This document shows positions 1-7,854 of a DNA stretch of 58,142 nucleotides, in pieces. The DNA comes from Planctomycetota bacterium (GTDB lineage: Bacteria > Planctomycetota > Planctomycetia > Pirellulales > Pirellulaceae). Numbering within the stretch: position 1 is the first letter of the stretch; every line of letters starts with the position of its first letter. The stretch covers positions 1 to 58,142 of the forward strand of contig JAGWZB010000002.1 in NCBI GenBank assembly GCA_018969045.1, read 5' to 3'. Made by a program: the position numbers and the translations under genes. The notes below the pieces were generated by a model, which saw nothing but the letters and a program-made list of their open reading frames with translations, searched no databases and had not been told where the DNA came from.

Positions 1-221
1 ACACTCGGAGCGAAGCTGCCGTGGGACTTGCCAAGCGGAGGATTCAAGCGGGCATCGAGCCTTTGATTGCCTACCTGCAATCGGATCATGTTGGAGAGCT
101 GTTTGTCGAAGCTGCACAGATGTATGCTGATAGGCGTTTAAAGCCGGCCCTTTTGGAGCTGCAAAGGTGGTGGGATGTCAATCCAGAGCTTTTGGACCAA
201 GCCATTGCAGCATGTTCCTAA
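1..221 (+). CDS. C-terminal fragment of a HEAT-repeat-like protein (5' truncated by window edge)
   Basis: The reading frame is open from the first bases of the window to TAA at 219-221, so only the last ~72 codons are present. A GTG at 21 could start a short protein, but the frame continues upstream of it without a stop, so truncation is the simpler reading. The residues are helical and Leu/Ala-rich (for example LIAYLQSD, LKPALLELQRWW), consistent with the last helices of an alpha-solenoid of HEAT type. No catalytic motif is visible. The downstream metallophosphoesterase starts 44 bases later on the same strand and could be co-transcribed. Function cannot be assigned. Confidence 0.45.
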   Translation, partial: TRSEAAVGLAKRRIQAGIEPLIAYLQSDHVGELFVEAAQMYADRRLKPALLELQRWWDVNPELLDQAIAACS

Positions 222-265
222 GATTCGGCTTGTTCGCAGAGCCTGAGGCTCGGTAAGATGATCTG

Positions 266-994
266 ATGAAGTTTCCCAAAGCCCATTTTGTTTCCGATCT
301 GCATTTGTTTTCCCGACGCAGTTCTGGGCCCCAAATCCAGCGTGCGCTTGAGTCCGCCGTAGCCCAATCCGACACGTTTGTCTTAGGGGGCGATATCTTT
401 GACTTTCGCTGGAGTGCACTGGACTCCCACGAGAAAACCATCGAGCAAAGCATTCGTTGGCTTCAAGGCCTGCTGTCGGTCAACCCCGATTGCCGTATCC
501 ACTACATCCTGGGCAATCACGATGCGCTACCGGGTTTCACTCAGCAACTCGAGCAACTAGCTCAAGCCAATGAACAACTCCAGTGGCACAAACATTACTT
601 GCGACTTAACCGCAGTGTGTTTCTCCATGGCGACATCATCGATGCGAAAATACCTTATGAAGCCGACTTTCACGAACTACTCGACGCCCGCCGCATCGCT
701 CATGAACATCGACCGCGACCCCATCCGATGCGCCATCATCTCTACGACGCAGTTGTCAAAACACGTATCCACCGACTCGTCGCCCACGTGGCCAACTCAA
801 ACCAGAAAGTTCTCGATCAAGTCAGTAACTACTTGAAATGGGTCGGACAAACGCCTCAGGCAGGTGCTGAGCAAGTCTTCTTCGGGCACACCCATCGCCC
901 CGTCGATGCGCTTGGATATCAAGGCCAAGTCTTCTTCAACCCGGGAGCAGCTATCAAAGGGATCCCGTTTAAGATCTTGCCGTTGGACCTCTAG
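266..994 (+). CDS. LpxH-like metallophosphoesterase (UDP-2,3-diacylglucosamine hydrolase-type fold)
   Basis: This is a 242-residue calcineurin-like phosphoesterase with the full set of dinuclear metal ligands in order: D11/H13 (SDLHLF), D43 and D46 (GGDIFD), N84-H85-D86 (GNHD), H121 (HGD) and GHTH at 207-210. The GNHD spacing and the length near 240 residues fit the LpxH/YbbF group, which cleaves UDP-2,3-diacylglucosamine to lipid X in lipid A synthesis at the inner face of the cytoplasmic membrane. There is no signal peptide. No other lpx gene is nearby, so the exact substrate is inference; other small phosphoesterases of this fold are possible. The gene converges on the leftward gene ending at 1005, with a 10-base gap. 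Confidence 0.8.
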   Translation: MKFPKAHFVSDLHLFSRRSSGPQIQRALESAVAQSDTFVLGGDIFDFRWSALDSHEKTIEQSIRWLQGLLSVNPDCRIHYILGNHDALPGFTQQLEQLAQANEQLQWHKHYLRLNRSVFLHGDIIDAKIPYEADFHELLDARRIAHEHRPRPHPMRHHLYDAVVKTRIHRLVAHVANSNQKVLDQVSNYLKWVGQTPQAGAEQVFFGHTHRPVDALGYQGQVFFNPGAAIKGIPFKILPLDL

Positions 995-1004
995 TCCAAA
1001 CCGA

Positions 1005-1571
1005 TCAGGCTTGAGCGATCCGTGGATCCGATTCCAAGCACCAGTAACCCAACCATCTGCAATCAGGCCTCTCAAGCAACCGAATCCTAGACCGTATTTT
1101 TTTGCAAAAATAAGTGCTTAACGAACTGCTTGTCAGCAGCACCAGTCCATCGCAAAGCTTCGATGCGAATTGAGCCGTAAGCGATTCGACCGATCCTAGT
1201 TCGATCAGGATCAATCCGTGCTCGGATTTAAGCTTGGTCAGTCCCGAAACGTCACGCGCGACAGGACCTGAGTATCCGTCGGTCGGAAAATCGGATTGCC
1301 CAAGCCAGCTCCAGCTTCGCAAGGACGTCTCACATGGCAAGTCATCCTGCTGCTGCGGGGCCTCAAAAGCGCTGCCTGCTGTGATCACGCAGGAAGCTCG
1401 CTGCTTATGAAGACTCCAAGCGCGAGAAATCTCGATGGACACCTGCGTTAAGCAAGGGTTGTGCTTAGGCTCTTCCATGCTGCAAACTCCAATGCAGCAG
1501 CTAGCTCGTTTGGGAAGCGATGCGATGAATGCTTCCACCGGGACTTTGGTTTTGCAGGCGGTCTGTATCAT
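1005..1571 (-). CDS. BY-kinase/MinD-like protein lacking the P-loop, partner of the ExeA-type ATPase
   Basis: This 188-residue protein starts immediately after the TAA of the upstream ATPase gene (TAAATG, no spacer), so translation is probably coupled. Its second half resembles the C-terminal part of CpsD/BY-kinase and ParA/MinD folds: a hydrophobic strand plus acidic residue in HGLILIELGSVESLTAQF, then LCDGLVLLTSS and a final strand RWLGYWCLE. The expected Walker A is absent; where it should lie I see RASCVITAGS, and there is no Tyr cluster. It may therefore be a non-catalytic regulatory homologue. In exosortase-linked exopolysaccharide loci, ExeA-like ATPases occur next to tyrosine autokinases, which makes the pair plausible. 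It could still be an unrelated hypothetical. Confidence 0.5.
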   Translation of the reverse strand: MIQTACKTKVPVEAFIASLPKRASCCIGVCSMEEPKHNPCLTQVSIEISRAWSLHKQRASCVITAGSAFEAPQQQDDLPCETSLRSWSWLGQSDFPTDGYSGPVARDVSGLTKLKSEHGLILIELGSVESLTAQFASKLCDGLVLLTSSSLSTYFCKKIRSRIRLLERPDCRWLGYWCLESDPRIAQA

Positions 1572-2876
1572 TTATCGGATCGCAAAAGGATTCACCCAGC
1601 TTTGGTCCTCGATCACCACGAGCATGTCTCGATCATCACCATCGACCGAGATACCTACCAGTTCGCAGCTAGCCGTTGTGCTGATCGGTCTGTTTGGAAC
1701 CACCAGCGTAGGAATTCGCTTCGCCTCCTGATTGGCTTTGGCAAAGACCCGATCGCTGGGTTGAAGCTCGATGGCTGCAAGGTTCAGTTCTTGGACCAGT
1801 TGCCTGAAAGATTTATCAATCGTTGAGGTCGAAACCCCAACGCTCGTGGACACCGGACTGGTCTTGTTGACTGGGTCTTGGATGAACGGCTCAAAGAAAT
1901 TGGGCTTGGTAGGCTCTTCGTCCAATGCACAAAATTCGATCGCAGCCTCTGTGTCCGGTTCGATGGGAGTATCTCCCAGATGGTCCTCAGGGGCTGGTTC
2001 CAACGTGTCAACGCTAGGTGGATCGACGCTGGTGCTAGTTTGCTGGGACCAAGGGTTTGGCAGTTGGTGCAACTGGGTCCATACCGCTGCGATTCGATCC
2101 GCCTGGATCGGCTTTCGAGATTCCAGTCCAGACTGCAGGATGGCTTGATCGGCCAATTGTTCAATCAGCCTTGGGATCCCTTCGCTTGCTCGGTAAATCG
2201 CATCCAAAGCAGCCGCTTCGAAAACTCTGTCGGGATTGCCCTGTGCCAATTCAATCTTGCGACGCACATACAGGAGCGTTTCAGGATGGCTAAGGGGTTT
2301 TAAGTAGTTGCGAGCGACGATTCGCTGGTTAAGCGATTCCATCTGTGGATGCGACAGCGTGTCTTCGAGTTTCAGCGATCCGGCAAGGACTAAATGGACA
2401 ACCGGCCTGCCATCGCTAAGCGTGTTGGACAGGATTCGAATCTCTTCGAGCAGTTTGATCGAAAGCGATTGGGCTTCATCGATCACCATCGCAACACCCG
2501 GGCTCGATGCACTGGGTGGGCTGAGTCGTCGATGCAATTCGATCCGTAGCGTCCCTTCGTCAGTCTCCTGGTGCTCAAGTCCCAGGTGGAACAAAATCGA
2601 TTGCAGCAATGCCCGTCGGGTGCATACCTGTGAACTCGAAAGCAGCACGACTTGCATCGAGCCGCTGAGCTTCTGAGCGATCTTCATCGCGCAGATCGTT
2701 TTGCCCAAGCCGGCTCCGCCAATGATGAGCGAAGGGCCTTCGCCACGTGTGACGCTGCGGACCGATGTCTCGATGGCCCCTTGGCAGGATGCTGTCGGGA
2801 CATAGAAATCTAGGTTGGGAGCGACACAAAAGGGCCGCCTTTTGAGTCCAAAGAACGATTCGATCATCCGAGCCAC
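1572..2876 (-). CDS. ExeA/GspA-type AAA ATPase
   Basis: A 434-residue protein. The N-terminal ESFFGLKRRPFCVAPNLDF is the typical opening of ExeA/XrtA-associated ATPases. It is followed by Walker A GGAGLGKT (53-60, K59), Walker B VAMVIDEAQ (D133-E134), and a sensor/lid region with LNQRIVARNYLKPLS and GIPRLIEQLADQAIL. Residues ~280-380 are acidic and low-complexity, and the extreme C-terminus is a separate small region. No membrane span is evident, unlike GspA/ExeA, which carry a C-terminal anchor. The family couples ATP hydrolysis to assembly of envelope or secretion machinery or to exopolysaccharide export. It forms a two-gene leftward unit with the BY-kinase-like gene that follows without spacer. 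Confidence 0.8.
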   Translation of the reverse strand: MARMIESFFGLKRRPFCVAPNLDFYVPTASCQGAIETSVRSVTRGEGPSLIIGGAGLGKTICAMKIAQKLSGSMQVVLLSSSQVCTRRALLQSILFHLGLEHQETDEGTLRIELHRRLSPPSASSPGVAMVIDEAQSLSIKLLEEIRILSNTLSDGRPVVHLVLAGSLKLEDTLSHPQMESLNQRIVARNYLKPLSHPETLLYVRRKIELAQGNPDRVFEAAALDAIYRASEGIPRLIEQLADQAILQSGLESRKPIQADRIAAVWTQLHQLPNPWSQQTSTSVDPPSVDTLEPAPEDHLGDTPIEPDTEAAIEFCALDEEPTKPNFFEPFIQDPVNKTSPVSTSVGVSTSTIDKSFRQLVQELNLAAIELQPSDRVFAKANQEAKRIPTLVVPNRPISTTASCELVGISVDGDDRDMLVVIEDQSWVNPFAIR

Positions 2877-2987
2877 CCATCGATTTGCTAGCGTACCAAA
2901 GACGCTTAAACACGATTCCGTTTTGGGGGGATCGGCCCGTTAGAACCGATTTCATGAGTCGAATCGCTGCGATCGCTACAGATTGGC

Positions 2988-4013
2988 TTAGGATGGCGAA
3001 TCGACCAGGGGGACTCTTTGGTGGGATTTGGTGCTGAGTTTCGCTTTTTCCAAAATCCGAATGGCATCGTTGGTTTCTTGCAAATCGCTCACAAAAGAGG
3101 ACTTGGACGCTACGGCGCGGTGGAATTGGATGAGCATCTGTTGGCCGATGGGCAGTTCGGTATCGAGGGTTTCTTGATGACGCCCGGCGTCATCGAACCA
3201 CACGAGGGTCGAGGGCAGATCGAGGAACGCGAGACCTTTTTCGCAGCAGACTTGGACGGCCGCGGGAGGTCGAAACGCGATGGCTTCTGCCCACACCGAG
3301 GGGATATAGGCACCGCAACTGATTTGGGCCAGGATTGCGTTGGGATCAGATTCTGGGTCGCCGAACCCTAGGCTTAAGATCTGGTAGTCGGCATTTTTAG
3401 GGCTGGGTCGACTCAGGTGCCGGATGGCTTGGATCCAATCTGGGTCTTCGCCGACGATGTATTTACACCAATCGATCAATTCGAGGAGTTCTCGGCTGGA
3501 GTAGCGTTCCAGGGAATTGTTGTTCGCAGCATCTGGAAGTTCGCTCGGTAGGCGTCGGTGGCAAAACAGCAATCGCGGGCGTCCCAGGCGGGTGGCGATG
3601 AGTTCTTTGAAGCGAAGGGTTGCGGGTGCATAGCGGCGGGAAAAGCCGCTCATAAATGGGATTCCGGAGTCTGCGATCGCCGCTTGTAGTCCGGATGAAT
3701 TCAGGGACTGGATGTCGACTTCCGATCCGCAGAAGATGCCTTTTTTGAATTCGCAGGCGGCCCACAGGGGTTGCAGTTGGTACCAATCGTCTTCGAGCAT
3801 TAAAACCGCATCGACGGCGGGATTGGAGATGAGGCTTCGATAGCTATCGTAACTGGAAGCTTCCAGTTCGCGGGCGGCTGATTCGGCAAGCGCAGTGACG
3901 CTATGATAAATCCCGACGACATTGAAACGATCTCGGAGGGAACGCAAAGCGGGCAAGTAGCGTGATTGCCAGTCGGATCCAAGACCGATGAGTGCGATTG
4001 GAAGCTTTTGCAT
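2988..4013 (-). CDS. Gfo/Idh/MocA-family oxidoreductase
   Basis: The N-terminus KLPIALIGLGSDWQSRYLPAL is a Rossmann nucleotide-binding turn (GLGxxxxxRYLPAL), followed by ISNPAVDAVLML and FCGSEVD, where family members usually read EKP. That points to NAD(P)-dependent oxidoreductases acting on sugars or inositol derivatives. The catalytic Lys of the EKP motif appears replaced (SEVD), so the protein may be catalytically altered. Start choice: the frame extends to a GTG at 4031, but the ATG at 4011-4013 is preceded by AAGGGG five bases upstream and gives the normal family N-terminus, so 4013 is preferred (341 aa). No signal peptide. It stands alone between the ATPase pair and rpmJ. Confidence 0.75.
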   Translation of the reverse strand: MQKLPIALIGLGSDWQSRYLPALRSLRDRFNVVGIYHSVTALAESAARELEASSYDSYRSLISNPAVDAVLMLEDDWYQLQPLWAACEFKKGIFCGSEVDIQSLNSSGLQAAIADSGIPFMSGFSRRYAPATLRFKELIATRLGRPRLLFCHRRLPSELPDAANNNSLERYSSRELLELIDWCKYIVGEDPDWIQAIRHLSRPSPKNADYQILSLGFGDPESDPNAILAQISCGAYIPSVWAEAIAFRPPAAVQVCCEKGLAFLDLPSTLVWFDDAGRHQETLDTELPIGQQMLIQFHRAVASKSSFVSDLQETNDAIRILEKAKLSTKSHQRVPLVDSPS

Positions 4014-4117
4014 ATTCCCCTTCGAAATCACCTACGGCTTGCATGCCAGATGCTCGCAGGTCGTTTGGGACGAAGGAGTATTTAGAGGGTTGCTAGAGAG
4101 CCAGGGTTAGGGAAACA

Positions 4118-4138
4118 GGACCCGAAGCGATCGGGTCC
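4118..4138 (-). terminator. Probable Rho-independent terminator of rpmJ
   Basis: Ten bases beyond the rpmJ stop there is a perfect 7-bp inverted repeat (GGACCCG, 7-base loop, CGGGTCC). On the minus strand it is followed by TGTTTCCC, a weak U-tract. Position and stem fit a terminator; the poor U-tract lowers confidence. Confidence 0.55.
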
Positions 4139-4147
4139 AGGGCAGGC

Positions 4148-4300
4148 TTATCGCTTACGACGCTTGCACTTGGCGTTCCCTTGCCGCACTTTGTAGCGCG
4201 GGTTGCTCTTGCAAATCACATAAATCCGGCCTCGGCGACGTACGACTTGGCAATCAGCATGTCGGTACTTGAGGGCACCGATGGATGAAACAACTTTCAT
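4148..4300 (-). CDS. rpmJ: Ribosomal protein bL36, zinc-free (YkgO/type B) form
   Basis: This 50-codon gene is too short for ordinary ORF cut-offs. The product begins [14 protein letters not shown], continues [19 protein letters not shown] and ends in the basic tail KCKRRKR. It matches the alternative bL36 (YkgO-like) pattern in which the CXXC...H zinc ribbon of classical bL36 is missing; only isolated Cys17, Cys30 and Cys45 remain. bL36 binds 23S rRNA in the large subunit near the stalk base. GGAG lies nine bases before the ATG. A good sigma-70-type promoter (4370-4397) and a downstream hairpin make it a single-gene transcription unit, not part of the spc operon where classical rpmJ often sits. 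Confidence 0.93.
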   Translation of the reverse strand: MKVVSSIGALKYRHADCQVVRRRGRIYVICKSNPRYKVRQGNAKCKRRKR

Positions 4301-4369
4301 GATAACAAACTCCAGAATACAGTGTTGCCAAGGGGTCAGACCGCCGGAGTCCGAAACCAGGGATTGGGT

Positions 4370-4397
4370 AATATATCGACCGGGCGAATCCTGGCAA
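4370..4397 (-). promoter_or_regulatory. Sigma-70-type promoter of rpmJ
   Basis: On the minus strand TTGCCA (4392-4397) and TATATT (4370-4375) are separated by 16 bases, each five of six to consensus. The predicted start near 4363 would give a leader of roughly 63 bases before the rpmJ ATG. Seen directly; activity is inferred. Confidence 0.6.
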
Positions 4398-4532
4398 CAT
4401 CAAAAACGCTGGTTTTTTGGCCATTGAGAGCACGAAACCCTCGAAACACTTCCCGAAAACTGGCAACGCCAGGATCGATCCGCTGTTTCCGGGCTGCAGG
4501 CCCCAGAGCGATCGACGGGTTGAATCCGATGA

Positions 4533-4559
4533 TTTACCGGGGTCGGATTCTGGTACAAT
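4533..4559 (+). promoter_or_regulatory. Candidate extended -10 promoter for the PH-domain gene
   Basis: TGGTACAAT at 4551-4559 fits an extended -10 element (TGnTACAAT). The -35 is weak: TTTACC at 4533-4538 with a short 15-base spacer. The element lies about 98 bases before the ATG at 4657. Confidence 0.4.
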
Positions 4560-4656
4560 CTGCGGTCGTCGTGCGCCTAGGCCCAACAAGCTTGCTGCCT
4601 AGGGAGTTGCCCGCAGTACGTCTTTTGACCTGAACCCCAACTCGTCCCATCCAGAC

Positions 4657-5247
4657 ATGAGCGATCCGCAGCCCAACCCCTCTTCGCCTGACCCCAACAC
4701 TCCCCAATCTCAATTCCAGCCCCGAGTCCCATTGCCTCAGGAACCGGAGCACAAACTGTGGGAGGGTGGTTATTCACCCAAGGCGATGTATGGGACTTGG
4801 ATCACGCTTGCAGCCGTATCGCTGGGTGTCATCGCGGCCATGATCGTTTTGCCAGCGATGAAAATAGTCGGTCCAATCGAAAAAAGCATCTGGTGGATCG
4901 TCTTGGGCGTTTTGGCTCTTTGCTGGATTTATGGAATTGTTGGGTTCATTTATCGCCGGCTCAGCATGCATTACGAACTGACCACGCAGAGATTCATCCA
5001 CTCGCGCGGCATTCTGATTCGGACTGTCGATCGTATCGATGTGATCGACATCGATGATGTCTCTTATGTTCAAGGCATCATTCAGCGGATCCTCGGCGTA
5101 GGTACAATTCAGCTTCAAAGTTCTGACTGGTCCCATGGACAGTTAACGTTAGCAGGGATCGATCAAGTCCAACGCGTCAGTGGGATGATCGATGATGTTC
5201 GTCGCAAGGAGCGCCGTCGGCGCAGTCTGCACCTTGATGGCGGATGA
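4657..5247 (+). CDS. Membrane protein with bacterial PH (YdbS/bPH2-type) domain
   Basis: A 196-residue protein. Residues 1-35 are a Pro-rich cytoplasmic stretch. Two membrane spans follow (about 47-69, TWITLAAVSLGVIAAMIVL, and 78-100, WWIVLGVLALCWIYG). A soluble C-terminal domain has the bPH2/DUF304 signature: YELTTQRFIHSRGIL, RIDVIDIDDVSYVQGIIQRILGV and GTIQLQSSD. Members of this family are small membrane-anchored beta-barrel domains of unknown ligand. The highly charged tail RRKERRRRS follows. The gene overlaps the next one (DUF3754) by 11 bases, implying translational coupling and a shared envelope role. Confidence 0.8.
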   Translation: MSDPQPNPSSPDPNTPQSQFQPRVPLPQEPEHKLWEGGYSPKAMYGTWITLAAVSLGVIAAMIVLPAMKIVGPIEKSIWWIVLGVLALCWIYGIVGFIYRRLSMHYELTTQRFIHSRGILIRTVDRIDVIDIDDVSYVQGIIQRILGVGTIQLQSSDWSHGQLTLAGIDQVQRVSGMIDDVRRKERRRRSLHLDGG

Positions 5248-6385
5248 ACTTGAATCCTACATACCAGTCCATCCCAATGAGTTCCAAGCTGCACTGCTGG
5301 CCGATGCGGATTCCGATCAAGAAGCTTGCGAGTTCCTTCGTCAACGCAAATCGCAGCTTTCCAAGCACATCCATCATAGACTTCATCAACGATTTGCTGG
5401 TTTGATCGAAGGCTATACGTTTTTGGATCCAGACCGCGAAGTGGTTCAGGGATCCCTTCATGCAAGTCTTGCTTCCTCGGTCTCGATCAAAGACCTTATC
5501 GAGTCGACCGAGGAACTCTTGGAGCAAGCCAATTACCATCGATTAACACCCAGCCAGATTTACCAAGCTCTACGGTCTGCGACCGCTTGGGGCGTCAAAC
5601 TTACAATTCGCTTTTCCGATTACAAACGGCTAAGGGTTTACGCGCGGGGCGATACGGTAGGGATCCGTATTGCCAGACGTTGGTATCGGATGTTTCGCAA
5701 ACAAGAGCAGTCGGTTCCCATTTATCGACAACTGGTCGTTGCCTTCGAACGCACCCAACCCAGTGGTCAGTTGCATTTGCGGATGTTTAAAAACATTCCC
5801 CATGCCGATGTCGACATGCTTTTGCCAGGATCGGTCAAGATTTCCTGGTTGGACCAGGGCAAGATCGGAATACCGACGCTGTGGGGGTTTTCGATGACCG
5901 TCAGCCGATTGGTACGCAGCATGTGGATCCTAGCATTGTTGGGGGCCGTCGAAATTTTCCGAGCGATTTGGATGTACATCGCCGTTGCCATCGCTGCGGG
6001 GCTTTATTCGATCAAGGTCTTTTTCTCGTACCGACACGCCAGGAACCGACAACTGCTCAATATCGCTCAAAGTCTCTATTTCCAGACCTTATCGAACAAC
6101 AAAGGGGTGTTGCTTCGACTTCAGGATGAAGCCGAACAACAGTGTCTAGGCCAGGCGATGGTGCTGGTCTACATCCTTAGGAGTTGGCAGAATCGGGGCG
6201 TGGCGCTGCAGTTGCTTGAATCGATCGATGCGCTCGATGAGGCTTGCGAAAAACTGCTCGCTAAACTAGGGCTTGGCAAAATCGATTTTGATATCCAAAG
6301 CTCGCTTCGGTTTCTGGTCGAGGCGCGTGTGCTCATCGCCCCCGACGACGCAAAAAATGGGGAATGGGAGTTTGCAAAAGAGTGA
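5237..6385 (+). CDS. DUF3754/TMEM143-like membrane-associated protein
   Basis: Recognised from YKRLRVYARGD and LRMFKNIPHADVDMLLPG, the core signature of DUF3754 (related to eukaryotic TMEM143). A membrane region lies in the middle (LVRSMWILALLGAVEIF and IWMYIAVAIAAGLYSIKVFF). Function is unknown. Start choice: the frame opens at 5192, but that would overlap the upstream PH gene by 56 bases; ATG 5237 (MADELESY) gives an 11-base overlap and 382 residues and is preferred, though no strong Shine-Dalgarno is visible at either. Coupling with a PH-domain membrane protein suggests the two products work together at the membrane. Confidence 0.7.
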   Translation: MADELESYIPVHPNEFQAALLADADSDQEACEFLRQRKSQLSKHIHHRLHQRFAGLIEGYTFLDPDREVVQGSLHASLASSVSIKDLIESTEELLEQANYHRLTPSQIYQALRSATAWGVKLTIRFSDYKRLRVYARGDTVGIRIARRWYRMFRKQEQSVPIYRQLVVAFERTQPSGQLHLRMFKNIPHADVDMLLPGSVKISWLDQGKIGIPTLWGFSMTVSRLVRSMWILALLGAVEIFRAIWMYIAVAIAAGLYSIKVFFSYRHARNRQLLNIAQSLYFQTLSNNKGVLLRLQDEAEQQCLGQAMVLVYILRSWQNRGVALQLLESIDALDEACEKLLAKLGLGKIDFDIQSSLRFLVEARVLIAPDDAKNGEWEFAKE

Positions 6386-6506
6386 TTCAGACCTCCCGGG
6401 AAAATCCTTTTTGAGTTAATTTCAAGGGCTCTGCCGGCAACTTGAAACGCTGCTGGGATTCCTAATGCTTCCGTTTACTAACTTTTTTGTGGCCTGGGTA
6501 AGGTTG

Positions 6507-7691
6507 ATGTTTGAGCATTTCTCGCTGGCTCCCCCCGATTCCATCCTCGGTTTGAACGCCGCCTTTGACAAAGACCCCCGAGACGGCAAGCTCAACCTGA
6601 CGGTGGGCGTATTCAAAGACGATGCCGGACGAACACCGATCCTTGAAAGTGTCAAACTCGCCGAAGCCAAGATCTTCCAAGATCAAAAGACAAAAGGCTA
6701 TTTGCCGATCGAAGGAGGCAAAGATTACATCGAACAAGTCAATCGACTGGTCCTAGGCCCCGAGTTCGACATGTCCCGTGTAGCAACGGCTCACACCCCA
6801 GGCGGAACCGGTGCCCTTCGCACTGGGGCCGACACCTTATCGAAGTTGCTTGCTGGAAGCCGTTTTTGGGTCAGCAATCCAACTTGGGCTAACCACAACG
6901 CCGTGTTCCAAGCAGCGGGTTTTGAGACGCTCAGCTACCGCTATCTCAACGCCGCAAAAACCGGTCTGGACTTCGATGGCATGCTGCATCAATTGAGCCA
7001 GGAAGGACGTAGCGGTGATGTTGTGTGCTTGCATGCTTGCTGCCACAACCCCACCGGAATCGATCCGACCCTAGAGCAGTGGAAAGAAATCTCGGATGTC
7101 TTGGCCAAGAAGAAGATGCTTCCTTTTGTCGATTTCGCCTACCAGGGGTTCGGTGATGGGCTCGCAGAAGATGCCATGCCGATTTCAATTCTTTTGGAAC
7201 AACACCCTGAATTGGTCATCTGCGCCTCGTTCTCGAAAAACTTTGGGCTTTACTCCGAGCGCGTCGGCGCTCTGATGATGATCTCGGGGTCGCCTAAGTC
7301 CACCGAGGCTGTGATGAGTCAAATTCGCACGTCGATCCGATGCAACTACAGCAACCCGCCTCGCCATGGCGAAGCGATCGTCGCAACGATCCTCTCAGAT
7401 CCGCAGTTGTCAAAAAAGTGGAGAGGCGAAGTCGATCAGATGCGAAGCCGGATTCACAGCATGCGAAGCGCGCTGATCCAGGGCATGCAGGCCCGGGGCA
7501 AGGACTTTGGATTCCTAGCCGATCAAAAAGGAATGTTCTCCTACACCGGTCTAAATCCCATGCAAGCCGATTGGCTCAAGAACGAAAAAGGGATTTACAT
7601 CGTCGGTACCGGAAGGATCAATGTCGCCGGGCTGACCAGCTCCTCGATGGAGAGCATCTGCGAGGCGATCGCCCAGGCCTGCTCCATTTAG
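6507..7691 (+). CDS. Class-I aspartate/aromatic amino acid aminotransferase (AspC/TyrB type)
   Basis: From ATG 6507 (AAGG five bases upstream) the product is 394 residues and aligns along its whole length with the AspC/TyrB group. It opens MFEHFSLAPPDSILGL and contains LNLTVGVFKDDAG, TPGGTGALR, SNPTWANH, CHNPTGIDPTLEQW, the PLP-binding SFSKNFGLYSERVG (K244) and the carboxylate-binding GTGRINVAG near the C-terminus. It should transfer amino groups between aspartate or aromatic amino acids and 2-oxoglutarate in the cytoplasm. A TTG/ATG extension to 6465 would add 14 residues (MLPFTNFFVAWVRL) not seen in the family. It sits alone, 121 bases after the DUF3754 gene. Aspartate versus aromatic preference cannot be decided from motifs. 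Confidence 0.9.
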   Translation: MFEHFSLAPPDSILGLNAAFDKDPRDGKLNLTVGVFKDDAGRTPILESVKLAEAKIFQDQKTKGYLPIEGGKDYIEQVNRLVLGPEFDMSRVATAHTPGGTGALRTGADTLSKLLAGSRFWVSNPTWANHNAVFQAAGFETLSYRYLNAAKTGLDFDGMLHQLSQEGRSGDVVCLHACCHNPTGIDPTLEQWKEISDVLAKKKMLPFVDFAYQGFGDGLAEDAMPISILLEQHPELVICASFSKNFGLYSERVGALMMISGSPKSTEAVMSQIRTSIRCNYSNPPRHGEAIVATILSDPQLSKKWRGEVDQMRSRIHSMRSALIQGMQARGKDFGFLADQKGMFSYTGLNPMQADWLKNEKGIYIVGTGRINVAGLTSSSMESICEAIAQACSI

Positions 7692-7854
7692 AACACCCCG
7701 ACACCTTTTGGCACTGAGTTTGCTTCTGTAGCAAGGATCAAGTAAAACTACGCAAGTAGAGCCGATTACCACATTAAGGGGCTGCTTGCTATCCTTCATT
7801 TGTCCAGACACTCTCACACGTGTCGCTACCGAATTGAGACAGGAGTTTCCCAAG

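Larger units (their letters stand above)
4301..4656. other. Divergent intergenic region between rpmJ and the PH-domain gene (356 bases)
   Basis: I see no convincing gene here; open frames in it have no family resemblance and look like chance. It holds a leftward promoter for rpmJ and a candidate rightward extended -10 promoter, both listed separately. The rpmJ 5' leader (about 63 bases) contains a short imperfect hairpin but no riboswitch I recognise. Confidence 0.5.
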
